This document shows positions 24,246 to 35,133 of a stretch of DNA of 64,000 nucleotides, piece after piece. Under the pieces are notes generated by a model. That model saw nothing but the letters and a program-made list of their open reading frames with translations. It did no database searches and was not told the origin of the DNA. Position 1 is the stretch's first letter; each line of letters opens with the position of its first letter. Origin of the DNA: Ariolimax columbianus (Eukaryota > Mollusca > Gastropoda > Stylommatophora > Arionidae); contig JAVGWX010000002.1 of NCBI GenBank assembly GCA_036924085.1, positions 87,625,704-87,689,703 of the forward strand, in the 5' to 3' direction. A program made the translations under genes and the position numbers.

Positions 24246-24714
24246 TGACGTAAACGAGCTTTTCGTCGGTATTAATAATAGAAAAGTAAATAAGTCATTA
24301 AGTTTATTCAAATGTCTGGATCGAACTAGATTTGATTTCTTCTTGCTTCCACGATCTCCACCAGACAGATGTTACTGTAATATAGTTTGTTCTGCTCCCG
24401 GTGGCCCATTGAATACATCTTCAGCATTCATTTGTTTCTTAATGTTTTCTAGTGTTCTGCAGTCCCCAGTCTACCTGCAAGGCAGCAGTTCAGGAAATCT
24501 GTCTTTCTTGATTATTGAAACTTTCCTATTCAATAAATTTTCTGTATAACATAGTTTCTAACTGAGCATGAACAGCGGATCTGCGAACTGAACATGCTGT
24601 ATTTGGGACGTGTGGTGACGGAATTCTTAAACGCGTCTCCTTCTTTAGAGCAATATGATATCGTCACCTGGAGGATCGGGATTCAATTCTAAAATGTCTA
24701 CAATTCCACTTTCT
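24246..24714. other. unassigned DNA
   Basis: No recognised element. A small open frame at 24235-24549 shows no domain. Confidence 0.35.
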
Positions 24715-27700
24715 TCTTTTTCTTTGGAAGAAGATGAAGAAGAAAAGATGAAGAAAAAAACAAAATCAGATCAAGAACAGAAAAAGACGAAAATTGAACA
24801 AGAAAAAGTAGAAGAAGAAAATGAGAAGAAGAAGAAAAAAAAGGAAACAAAAAGAAGAAGCAGAAGAAGAAAAATAATTAAAAACAAGAATAAGAGGAAG
24901 AAGAAGAAGAAGAAGAAGAAGAAGAAGAAGAAGAAGAAGAAGGACCAGAAGAAGGACCAGAAGAAGAACAAAAAAAGATGAAGAAGATGAAGAAAAAGAA
25001 GAAAGACAAGAAGAAGAAGAAGAAAAAAAGAAGATGAAGAAAGACAAGAAGAAGAGGGAAAAAGAAGAAGAAGAAAAAAAAGAAGAAGAAGAAGAAGAAG
25101 AAGAAGAAGAAGGACAAGTAGAAGAAGAAGAAGGACAAGAAGAAGAAGAAAAAGAAGAAAACAAAGAAGAAGAAGAAAGGCAAGAAAAGATGGAAAAAAG
25201 AAGAAGAAGAAGGACAAGTAGAAGAAGAAGGACAAGTAGAAGAAGAAGGACAAGTAGAAGAAAAAGGAAGCAAAAAGAAGAAGCAGAAAAAGAAAAAGAA
25301 TAAAAACCAGAATAAGAGGAAGAAGAAGAAGTTAAAGAAGAAGAAGAAGGACCAGAAGAAGAACAAAAAAAGAATAAAAAGATGAAAAAGAAGAAGAAAA
25401 AGAAGAAAGACAAGAAGAAGAAGAAGAAAAAGAAGAAAAAGAAGAAGAAGAAAAACAAGAAGAAGAGGGAAAAAAGAAGAAGAAGAAGAAGGACAAGTAG
25501 AAGAAGAAGAAGGACAAGTAGAAGAAGAAGAAGAAGAAGAAGGACAAGTGGAAGAAGAAGGACAAGTAGAAGAAGAAGAAGGACAAGTAGATGAAGAAGA
25601 AGGACAAGTGGAAGAAGAAGAAGAAGGACAAGTAGATGAAGAAGAAGGACAAGTGGAAGAAGAAAAAGGACAAGTGGAAGAAGAAGAAGGACAAGTAGAT
25701 GAAGAAGAAGGACAAGTGGAAGAAGAAGAAGAAGAAGAAGGAAAAGTGGAAGAAGAAGGACAAGTAGAAGAAGAAGAAGGACAAGTGGAAGAAGAAGAAG
25801 GACAAGTGGAAGAAGAAGGACAAGTGGAAGAAGAAGAAGGACAAGTAGATGAAGAAGAAGGACAAGTGGAAGAAGAAGAAGAAGAAGAAGGACAAGTGGA
25901 AGAAGAAGGACAAGTAGAAGAAGAAGAAGGACAAGTAGATGTAGAAGAAGGACAAGTGGAAGAAGAAGAAGGACAAGTGGAAGAAGAAGAAGGACAAGTA
26001 GATGAAGAAGAAGGACAAGTGGAAGAAGAAGAAGAAGAAGAAGGACAAGTGGAAGAAGAAGGACAAGTAGAAGAAGAAGAAGGACAAGTAGATGAAGAAG
26101 AAGGACAAGTGGAAGAAGAAGGACAAGTAGAAGAAGAAGAAGGACAAGTAGAAGAAGAAGAAGGACAAGTGGAAGAAGAAGGACAAGTAGAAGAAGAAGA
26201 AGGACAAGTAGAAGAAGAAAGACAAGTAGAAGAAGAAGAAGGACAAGTAGATGAAGAAGGACAAGTGGAAGAAGAAGGACAAGTAGAAGAAGAAGGACAA
26301 GTAGAAGAAGAAGGACAAGTAGAAGAAGAAGAAGGACAAGTAGAAGAAGAAGAAGGACAAGTAGAAGAAGAAGGACAAGTAGAAGAAGAAGAAGGACAAG
26401 TAGAAGAAGAAGAAGAAGGACAAGTGGAAGAAGAAGGACAAGTAGAAGAAGAAGGACAAGAAGAAGAAGAAGAAGAAGGACAAGTAGAAGAAGAAGAAGA
26501 AGGACAAGTAGAAGAAGAAGGACAAGTAGAAGAAGAAGGACAAGTAGAAGAAGAAGGACAAGTAGAAGAAGAAGGACAAGTAGAAGAAGAAGGACAAGTA
26601 GAAGAAGAAGAAGAAGGACAAGTAGAAGAAGAAGAAGGACAAGTAGAAGAAGAAGAAGGACAAGTAGAAGAAGAAGAAGAAGGACAAGTGGAAGAAGAAG
26701 GACAAGTAGAAGAAGAAGGACAAGTAGAAGAAGAAGGACAAGTAGAAGAAGAAGAAGAAGGACAAGTAGAAGAAGAAGAAGGACAAGTAGAAGAAGAAGG
26801 ACAAGTAGAAGAAGAAGGACAAGTAGAAGAAGAAGGACAAGTAGAAGAAGAAGAAGGACAAGTAGAAGAAGAAGAAGGACAAGTAGAAGAAGAAGAAGGA
26901 CAAGTAGAAGAAGAAGAAGGACAAGTAGAAGAAGAAGAAGAAGGACAAGTAGAAGAAGAAGGAGGACAAGTAGAAGAAGAAGAAGAAGGACAAGTAGAAG
27001 AAGAAGAAGAAGTAGAAGAAGGAGGACAAGTAGAAGAAGAAGGACAAGTAGAAGAAGAAGAAGAAGGACAAGTAGAAGAAGAAGAAGGACAAGTAGAAGA
27101 AGAAGGACAAGTAGAAGAAGAAGGACAAGTAGAAGAAGAAGGACAAGTAGAAGAAGAAGAAGGACAAGTAGAAGAAGAAGAAGGACAAGTAGAAGAAGAA
27201 GAAGGACAAGTAGAAGAAGAAGAAGGACAAGTAGAAGAAGAAGAAGAAGGACAAGTGGAAGAAGAAGAAGGACAAGTGGAAGAAGAAGAAGAAGGACAAG
27301 TGGAAGAAGAAGAAGGACAAGTGGAAGAAGAAGAAGAAGGACAAGTAGAAGAAGAAGGACAAGTAGATGAAGAAGGACAAGTAGATGAAGAAGGACAAGT
27401 GGAAGAAGAAGAAGGACAAGTAGAAGAAGAAGGACAAGTAGATGAAGAAGAAGGACAAGTGGAAGAAGAAGAAGAAGGACAAGTAGATGAAGAAGGACAA
27501 GTAGATGAAGAAGGACAAGTGGAAGAAGAAGAAGGACAAGTAGAAGAAGAAGGACAAGTAGATGAAGAAGAAGAAGGACAAGTGGAAGAAGAAGAAGAAG
27601 GACAAGTAGATGAAGAAGGACAAGTAGATGAAGAAGAAGAAGGACAAGTAGAAGAAGAAGGACAAGTAGATGAAGAAGAAGGACAAGTGGAAGAAGAAGA

Positions 27701-28115
27701 AGAAGGACAAGTAGATGAAGAAGGACAAGTAGATGAAGAAGGACAAGTAGATGAAGAAGGACAAGTAGATGAAGAAGGACAAGTAGATGAAGAAGGACAA
27801 GTAGATGAAGAAGAAGGACAAGTGGAAGAAGAAGAAGGACAAGTGGAAGAAGAAGAAGGACAAGTAGAAGAAGAAGGACAAGTAGAAGAAGAAGAAGGAC
27901 AAGTAGAAGAAGAAGGACAAGTAGAAGAAGAAGGACAAGTAGAAGAAGAAGGACAAGTAGAAGAAAAAGGAAGCAAAAAGAAGAAGCAGAAGAAGGACAA
28001 GTAGAAGAAGAAGAAGGACAAGAAGAAGAAGAAGAAGGACAAGTGGAAGAAGAAGAAGGACAAGAAGAAGAAGCAGAAGAACAACAAGAATAAGAAGAAG
28101 AAGAAGAAGAAGAAG
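24715..28115 (+). repeat. 3.4-kb GAA-rich complex minisatellite
   Basis: The left 800 bp (to about 25490) is imperfect GAA/AAAAAG. From there to about 28010 it is built of units GGACAAGTAGAAGAA plus extra GAA triplets, with GGACAAGTGG and GTAGATGAA variants. All units are multiples of three, so long frames stay open on both strands: 818 codons of Glu/Gly/Gln/Val on plus (25548-28004) and 963-1135 codons of Leu- or Ser- or Phe-rich repeats on minus. None carries a recognisable domain or splice context. The right end returns to pure GAA. Retroelement tails in this window are also GAA-rich, so a retroelement tail may have seeded the array. Confidence 0.97.
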
Positions 28116-28284
28116 GAGAGCAAAAAGTGATGTGTGACATCCAGGCTGTATTCTCATGAGATGGGTGAGCCAATGTATTTTCTGACGTGAAATGTAAACC
28201 GCAAAAGACATAGCTCCAAGCACACGTGTAATGAATTCCAGTCTAACTTTCTGATTATCTTGCTTTGACAGGACTTAAGTCTAC

Positions 28285-28632
28285 TTTTACCATGGGGCAT
28301 GAAGGTCGAATCTCATCATTGGGCGCAGAGAATGACTTGTACCATGCGAGTACAGGTCGACTTTTGCAATGGGACGTAGAGATCGACTTTTACCATAGAT
28401 CGTAGAGGACGACTTTTACCATAGACTGTAGAGGACGACTTTTACCATAGATCGTAGCAGACGACTTTTACCATAGACTGTAGAGAACGACTTTTACCAT
28501 AGACTATAGAGGACGAATTTTACCATAGACTGAAGAGTACGACTTTTACTATAGGTTTAAGAGAACGACTTTTGCAATGGGGAGTTGAGATTGAATTGTT
28601 ACCATCGGGCGCAGAGATCGACTTTAACGTCT
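28285..28632 (+). repeat. 26-bp minisatellite
   Basis: Units of about 26 bp contain GACGACTTTTACCATAGA. The middle units are best conserved (28408-28560); outer ones carry GGGCGCAGAGA variants. Confidence 0.85.
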
Positions 28633-29137
28633 ATTAGGGCTTTTAGTTTCCACAAGATATGTACCCTGTCCCATGTCCAACCATCCTTAGGCGCTTCTTG
28701 CAACATGCCTAGCAGGTTACAGTGTTACTGAGTTTTCCTCCCATTTCAGAAACCGATAAGACACGGGCGTTTGATCGTTCTACGGATTGGACAGAGAACA
28801 AAAGGTCGGGTACGCTTTTATAACAAAAGCTGTCCATGCAGCCATGAGGATTAATCAGCCAAAATACATGTAAAAAAAAACGGTCATTGTAACAGACTAC
28901 ATGAAGGTACTCCAAGCTATCTCAAGCCACAAAGAAGATAGACTCTCACACAAAATAAAATATAACATAGGGCATTTGTCCCCCAAAAAATGAACTAATC
29001 CTACAGTGGATTGCAACAGAGTGTGTGATCCTTGAAAACGAGAAGGCAGTTGAGCTCGTCATCTACACAGCTGTAAAGAAGCAGATACTCATCAAACCAT
29101 CCATGAGGACGAAATGGAGAGACCAACACAAAGAATT
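28633..29137. other. unassigned DNA
   Basis: Nothing recognisable. Confidence 0.35.
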
Positions 29138-29490
29138 ACATCATCATGTGGCATGTCCTTTGCAGAACGTCGACCTTATGACAGCCTGTCTGTAGGAAAC
29201 TCTATCTTTCGCCAGTCTTCCGACCTGCTCCAAGGTCAAATCCAACGTCTCCGTGATGTCTGAGTCCATCGTCTTCTCGGTTGGCTTCTACCTCTCTTTC
29301 CAGTGACCATACCTTCCATAACCACTTCCTCCTGTCCGTTGTGTCGTTTGACGTGTCCAAAACTTCAGTTTTCGGGTCATTACGTCATTTATGAGCCAAT
29401 TCGCTTCTACATTCAGGTCTTGCCGGATTTGTTTGTTTACTATCTTTGTCCATAGGTGTGCAATGGTATGTTTTGCGCTCGGCATCGCAA
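29138..29490 (-). pseudogene. RTE-like element 3' end with ATG tail
   Basis: On the minus strand KLKFWTRQTTQRTGGSGY and YGHWKER, then RRRWTQ in another frame, match the RTE-like C-terminus (K-x-F-G-H-V-K-R-H-x-x-L-E...GRGRPRRRW). The copy ends in an (ATG)n tail, seen as ACATCATCATG at 29138-29148. Frame breaks and substitutions show it is old. Confidence 0.62.
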
Positions 29491-29833
29491 CCTAGCGATG
29501 GTCGGCTAGCTCTTCTTCTGATGGGCGAAAAGTAAAATGAGTAGCCTGCCAATAAAGCGAACACACAAGTCAACCTCCCCTCCAAGTGGTGCACACTGGG
29601 AAACTATGGCCGCGAGGCTGTAGGCAAACGAGGCAATGGCTCGCCTGGGGAGACGGGCTCCTCCAGGTCAGATTCAGATGTTGGCCCACACCAGCTTGGA
29701 GAGGAGATGGGCTCCGCCTAGAGAAAACCGCCCAAGATTCACACATGAGGACACAATCACAATCAAACAAAACGGCTCGGTCGCAGCCCGGGTTAACAAT
29801 GACCGCGCCTGCCGTCCCACACCAGGTCGGAGG
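29491..29833. other. unassigned DNA, moderately GC-rich
   Basis: Several overlapping short frames occur on both strands (up to 113 codons) without known motifs. It lies between two retroelement tails and may itself be repeat-derived. Confidence 0.3.
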
Positions 29834-30062
29834 TGGAAAGTGTGTCTTGCAAATGCAATCCTTTACGGATAGGTGCATGGCAGACGACGAAGAGGCCGTC
29901 CCAAAAATAGATGGGAGGACAACATAAAAGAATGGACCAATCTCCGACCAGAAGAGTCACAGGAAGCGGCCGCTGACAGAGAAGGGTGGCGTGGCGTTGT
30001 GAGGATATCTGCATGTGTGCACCAACGACCTCATCGGTTACGGGATGGGATGACCTAATCAT
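29834..30062 (+). pseudogene. RTE-like element 3' end (TGACC family)
   Basis: GRRRRGRPKNRWEDNIKEW, NLRPEESQEAAADREGWRG and VHQRPHRLRDGMT form the extreme C-terminus of an RTE-like endonuclease-RT product. It is closely matched by 43240-43450. That second copy ends in repeated TGACC; this one keeps only GATGACC. The 5' part is missing. A stop interrupts the start of the segment (ILYG*). This is a 5'-truncated insertion. Confidence 0.8.
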
Positions 30063-30489
30063 TGGGTTTTCAGGACTCTTCTGTAGCACTGTGTTTCAAA
30101 AGCACCGATCGTCGCTCTTATTTCTTTTGTAATCGTCCATTTAAAATCTTCGGAGAACAGTGTAGTGCAAGAATTCAAGAGGATTTAATACCAGCCTTAC
30201 ATCTACAGTGATTGACATCCTGTCAGTCCCGAGAGACAATGGACTTCACTCTAGAGAGAGGACAGCCAGTTGTTGTCCTAACTTTCGCCGCAAACTTTTG
30301 TAGTCTGCATCTTGACGCATCCTGTCTTCCCCTGCTTGCAGACCAACACACAAAGCCTGCCTCCAGCCGGATTTGTCTTTGGCAAATTTGCAGGTGTTCA
30401 TATCCAACGGTTCAACAGGTCGCTGTTAGTCACTCTGCCACTCCATGAAATTCGAAGTATGCGTCTCAGGCAGTGCAAATGAAAAGCAG

Positions 30490-31548
30490 TTAGCCTTTTT
30501 CACTAGAGACATATAGAGTCCATGTTTCGCTGCCATAGAACAGGGTACTTATAACACATAATTTATACACAGCAACCTGTGTGGAGATGGTCAGCATTAT
30601 GTTATTCCATACTTTCTGCAAGAGCCTGGAAATTGCTGATGAGGCAATTCCTAATCGTTTCTGCAGATATGCGTCCAGTGAAAGGTTGTCGGTGATGATA
30701 GATCCGAGGTAGTTAAAGTGATTTACTATTTCCAGATTTTTATCGTTTAAGACAATCTGGTGGATCTGCACCCTAAGCCATCACTTTTGTCTTTTGTACG
30801 CTGAAGATGAGTCCAAACAGATCACATAATTTTGCCAACCAATTAATGAGGATATGTAATTCAGCGTCCGTGTGGACGACCAGGACAGCTACGTCTGCGA
30901 AGAGCATATCCCGAATGACAGTCTCCCTTCTCTCACTTTTTGCAGTCAGGCTGGTTAGATGGAATAGTCTTCCATCTGACCTAGTATGCAGAAAGACACC
31001 CTCCTTGGCAGTTACAAAGGCGTGTCTAAGCACGATGGCAAAGAAAATGCCGAATAGAATCGGAACCAGGACATACACGTGTTCAATTCCGCTGTTAATA
31101 TCGAAGGCCTCATATTCCTGACCGTCATGGCGCACTGTACCATTCATGTCCACGTGAAAAGACCTAATCATGCTCAATAGCTTAGGTGGGCAGCCAACTA
31201 AATACTTTAAAAAGACCCTTTATGTTTACCAGGTCGAATGCCTTGGTGCGGTCAATGAAGGCCAAGACGGTTTGTGTTGCTCTCTGCATTTCTATTGCAG
31301 TTGTCTCAGTGGCAAGACCATATCAACGGAGATTGATCTGCGCGAAAACCACACTGAGACTCCAGATACGGCCTGTCGGCTAGCTTCCGCAGCCTGCTCA
31401 GGATGATGCGAGCATACACTTTGCCTACGGGGTTGAGGAGCGATATTCCTCTGTAATTGTTGCAGTCTCCTCCGTCTCCCTTTTTCTTGTAAAGGGTGAT
31501 TATGTTGGCGTCTCTCGTCCTGTGATACCGCCCCCCTCGTCTCAACAC
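30490..31548 (-). pseudogene. RT remnant, minus strand
   Basis: In minus-strand order: ITLYKKKGDGGDCNNYRGIS and LESQCGFRADQS (RT motifs 1-2), a frame break, the region around 31177-30773 with DMLFADVAVLV at motif C (30890-30901; FADV replaces FADD), then NHFNYLGSIITDNLSLDA and CVISTLFYGSETWTLY. Motif A is damaged. The changed second Asp and several frameshifts rule out activity. Sequence beyond 30490 toward 30065 looks like a further decayed tail but I cannot place it. The break at 31548 is near the start of the rDNA composite. Confidence 0.82.
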
Positions 31549-31686
31549 TGACAGATATGTCGGTACAGGTATTGACGCGTGATTTAATACAGGTTCATAA
31601 GGATAATCAAGGGAAAGAATAAATTAGATTATAACAAGTTTTCAAAGTTCATCTGCAAATTAATTAAAGAAAGGCCCAAATTAGAT

Positions 31687-31694
31687 ACACATCA
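31687..31694. repeat. candidate target-site duplication, left copy
   Basis: ACACATCA occurs here, just before the GC-rich rDNA block, and again at 39049-39056 immediately after the GAA-type tail of the retroelement. Only 8 bp, so chance is possible. Confidence 0.45.
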
Positions 31695-32316
31695 ATCTGG
31701 GGTAGTTGTCTCGCCGCCGCGACTCAATTGCAACCATTGTTCGTAAAGCGATCTCAGTCCCGCCAGGCGGAGCGATAGCGCGGGCTTGCGGAAAACGCTC
31801 GCCTGCCTTTCCCCGTAGAGCGAATTGGGTGCGGTTTGTTGTAGCGTCTCCTCCACCGAGGTGCGCTCGTCTGGTCCGTATCAGGAAACGTGGTCCGTCC
31901 GTGGTGATTTATCTAAGGCTTATAGCAGAGCTCGACAGTACGTCTCGCTGGTGGTCCGACTCTCGCAAAGAGCTTGTGACCGGCAAATGGAAAGCAGGAA
32001 TCGTGCCTTCTCCTCCTCGGGAGAAGGGCAGGCCGGCAGGCCAAATTGTCTCTAGTCCCAGTGAAATTCATCGCCGAGGTCGTTGGGATCCGTTCTGCAC
32101 AGAGCGCTGCCATCCCTCCTCGAGCGAGCCCCGTCGGTCGGTCGTCTGGTGCGTGTAGGAAGCCCCTGTCAGGCGGTCCTAGGTCGACGGAGTGAGGGAC
32201 GGGTGGAACAACCGTCCGTCCGTCCCGTCAGTCGGTCCCTGCGGCCGTCCCAGCGAGGCTTTTCACACACCCTTCCTCCGCCGACCGGTGTGTGCTGTAC
32301 GTACGTCTCCGACAGA
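31695..32316 (+). other. rDNA 5' external transcribed spacer fragment
   Basis: This GC-rich block, unlike its AT-rich neighbours, runs directly into the first base of 18S rRNA. It is rich in TCGGTCGGTC-like and CCGTCC motifs typical of external spacers. Position is the main evidence; I cannot point to the polymerase I start site. The open frames inside it are not genes. Confidence 0.7.
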
Positions 32317-33477
32317 TATCTGGTTGATCCTGCCAGTAGTCATATGCTTGTCTCAAAGATTAAGCCATGCATGTCTAAGTTCATACTGTCTCACGGTGAA
32401 ACCGCGAATGGCTCATTAAATCAGTCGAGGTTTCTTAGATGACACGATCCTACTTGGATAACTGTGGCAATTCTAGAGCTAATACATGCTTACCAAGCTC
32501 GGACCCTCGCGGAAAGAGCGCTTTTATTAGTTCAAAACCAATCGTCGTTTCCCCTTGCGGGGTTGCGGCGTCTCCACTGGTGACTCTGGATAACTTTGTG
32601 CTGATCGCATGGCCTCATGTGCCGGCGACGCATCTTTCAAATGTCTGCCCTATCAAATGTCGATGGTACGTGACATGCCTACCATGTTTGTAACGGGTAA
32701 CGGGGAATCAGGGTTCGATTCCGGAGAAGGGGCATGAGAAACGGCTACCACATCCAAGGAAGGCAGCAGGCGCGCAACTTACCCACTCCCGGCACGGGGA
32801 GGTAGTGACGAAAAATAACAATACGGTACTCTTTCGAGGCCCCGTAATTGGAATGAGTACACTTTAAACCCTTTAACGAGGATCTATTGGAGGGCAAGTC
32901 TGGTGCCAGCAGCCGTGGTAATTCCAGCTCCAATAGCGTATATTAAAGTTGTTGCCGTTAAAAAGCTCGTAGTTGGATCTCAGGCGGGTGGTCCGGTTCG
33001 CGCCGGTTCACTGCCCGTTGTCTCCTGCCCTACCGTCTGCCGGCTCTCTCCCACGGGTGCTCTTCGCTGAGCGTCCTGGGTGGCCGGCGCGTTTACTTTG
33101 AAAAATTTAGAGTGTTCAAAGCAGGCCTCGGCTGCCTGAATAATGGTGCATGGAATAATGGAATAGGACCTCGGTTCTATTTTGTTGGTTTTCTGAACTG
33201 GAGGTAATGATTAACAGGGACAAACGGGGGCATTCGTATTGCGGCGTTAGAGGTGAAATTCTTGGATCGCCGCAAGACGAGCTACTGCGAAAGCATTTGT
33301 CAAGAATGTTTTCATTAATCAAGAACGAAAGTCAGAGGCGCGAAGACGATCAGATACCGTCGTAGTTCTGACCATAAACGATGCCGACTAGCGATCCGCA
33401 GGAGTTGCTTCGATGACTCTGCGGGCAGCTTCCGGGAAACCAAAGTGTTTGGGTTCCGGGGGAAGAATGGTTGCAAA

Positions 33478-33526
<49 letters not shown>

Positions 33527-33550
33527 GCGGCTTAATTTGACTCAACACGG
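32317..33550 (+). rRNA. 18S rRNA, 5' two-thirds only, probable pseudogene
   Basis: Starts with TATCTGGTTGATCCTGCCAG, the universal 18S 5' end, and continues colinearly through the V1-V5 regions to the block GGAATTGACGGAAGGGCACC and ACTCAACACGG, where it stops. About 1,230 of an expected 1,800-1,900 nt are present; the last third, ITS1, 5.8S, ITS2 and 28S are absent. The near-invariant 530-loop sequence reads GCCGTGG where GCCGCGG is expected (T at 32916), and GGCAATTC replaces GGTAATTC at 32468. Such changes at near-universal sites, plus the truncation, argue against a functional gene. The V4 region looks lophotrochozoan to me. The 3' break joins the retroelement's 5' monomers. Confidence 0.93.
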
Positions 33551-33868
33551 CCAACACTGAAATGATTGACGTGCCGAGACCACTTTTCTGGGGTCTAATA
33601 TGGAACTGGTGCTGGATTTAGACCCTCAGAAATCTGGGGTTATGCCCCCTGTGGATCGGTTGGTCTGCATCCAGTGTTCTGACAAAGGAATTGACGGAAG
33701 AGCACTATCAGGAGTGGAGCCTGAGGCTTAAATCAACTTAACACGCCAATACTGTAGAATGACTGTCAAAAAGAGAGCACCTTCGTGGGGTCTAATAGTG
33801 AACATGTGCTGGAATTAGACCCTCGAAAATCTGGGGGCTACCATCTAAATAACTTGATTGTCTCGCTT

Positions 33869-33902
<34 letters not shown>

Positions 33903-34215
33903 ACCTGTGGATTAATTTGACTGAACACGCCAATACTGTAGAACGACTGGAAAATCGAGAGCACTACCGTTGGGTCTAATAATGAACGTACGCTGGTATT
34001 AGACTCACGGAAGACAAGTCAGCTCTCTAACACTCTAATGAAGGAACGCTACGGAAATCGTGTTTAACTCGGCAGAAACCGCAGATTTCAAATACCTGGT
34101 CATTGACAAACAAAAGCCCTCAATAAATTCGTCTGGCCAAATGGTGAACGGGTGCTGGAAATAGACCATCTGAAGACAGGTCAGTTTTATCTTACTAATG
34201 ACAGGGCGTTGCTAC
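33491..34215 (+). repeat. tandem 5' monomers containing an 18S-derived segment
   Basis: Three units of about 180-197 bp start at 33491, 33689 and 33871. Each begins with about 60 bp of 18S (AAGGAATTGACGGAAG...). Each then crosses the same junction (AACACG-GCCAA or CACGCCAA) into about 120 bp of non-rRNA sequence. That part holds AATACTG, GGGTCTAAT and GCTGG...TTAGAC blocks. The 18S part of unit 1 is the end of the rRNA itself; units 2 and 3 are diverged internal copies. Two further partial units lacking the 18S portion follow to about 34215, sharing CTAATG, GCTACGGAAA and GAACGGGTGCTGG. They look like the promoter or 5' UTR monomers of the downstream element. Confidence 0.85.
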
Positions 34216-35133
34216 GGAAAACCAGCTCATAACGAGAGGAGCCGCAGACACTTTGGTTCACGTACCAGGCTGATAAGCCAATGGCGCGAGGCTACCATGT
34301 GGGGGATTACGGCCGAACCCTTGTAAGCCGCAATCCCGCCCAAAATCTCAGCACCACTGCAATGGGAGGCTCCTACATGCTCGGGACCTGGGGCTTGCGC
34401 CCCAGCCCTATCCGGTAGAGCCGCAGAAAGAGGTCCTTGCCGTCCGCCGATCAAAGCGGGCGGACAACTGCTTGATACTCACCTTATACGGCGATTGGGT
34501 GCGAAACCACCAACACAAGACTTAGTACCTGGTCGGGGTGTCGAAAATAGTAGAGCAGCCACCTCACTGTGAACTGTCGAGACTCAACCAATGACCATGA
34601 GAGCTGTCCACACACTAGACGAACAACACCTCTGTGACATTACCAGGCTTGTCTTCCGGCTAAATGCACTTCGGCTACGATATCTACCTCTGTACGTTAT
34701 CAGCCATATAACTATCATGCTGGACGCAGAAGAGATGCAGACCAGCGGACATTGCACATCTGCCCCACTGTGTCAACACCCCAGGTGGCGGGGAATGCTA
34801 GGCGTACCATCTCTGCATAGAAGTCAAGAAAATAAAAGGGAGAAAGAGATACCCCACTCACATGCAAATGCTACGTTTCTGGCAGGACGTGACGATCCTG
34901 GGATACAGACACACTGGACTGCCTCTCTTCCGGGTAAACCAGTCCATCTCATATATCATCTCACATATCATCATTGCACCCTATAGACACGAGTAGTGAA
35001 GAATCGATAGTCTAGTCAGACAACTTCCATAAGAGAGACAACTCTGATCTTAAACAACTGCTGCCTTGCAGATAGGCTGGGGACAGCCAAAGGCTAAAGA
35101 GGGCATCCCTACAGAAACGCCTGTTGAAATCGG
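34216..35133 (+). other. 5' untranslated/ORF1-less region of the retroelement
   Basis: Relatively GC-rich, with a palindromic-looking stretch around 34310-34450 (CCTGGGGCTTGCGCCCCAG). One 131-codon frame at 34591-34986 has no domain I recognise; it could be a decayed ORF1. The minus copy is truncated before this region, so nothing in the window can be compared with it. Confidence 0.5.

Noticed and set aside
24766..28173. Very long open frames (1,135, 1,081 and 963 codons minus; 818 plus)
   Set aside because: They result from triplet-periodic GAA-rich repeats and have no domain, promoter or splice evidence.
31706..32442. Open frames in the GC-rich spacer and 18S start
   Set aside because: They overlie rDNA; GC-rich non-coding sequence has few stops.
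31695..33550. Complete rRNA transcription unit
   Set aside because: The last third of 18S, the internal spacers, 5.8S and 28S are absent, and the sequence passes into a retroelement.
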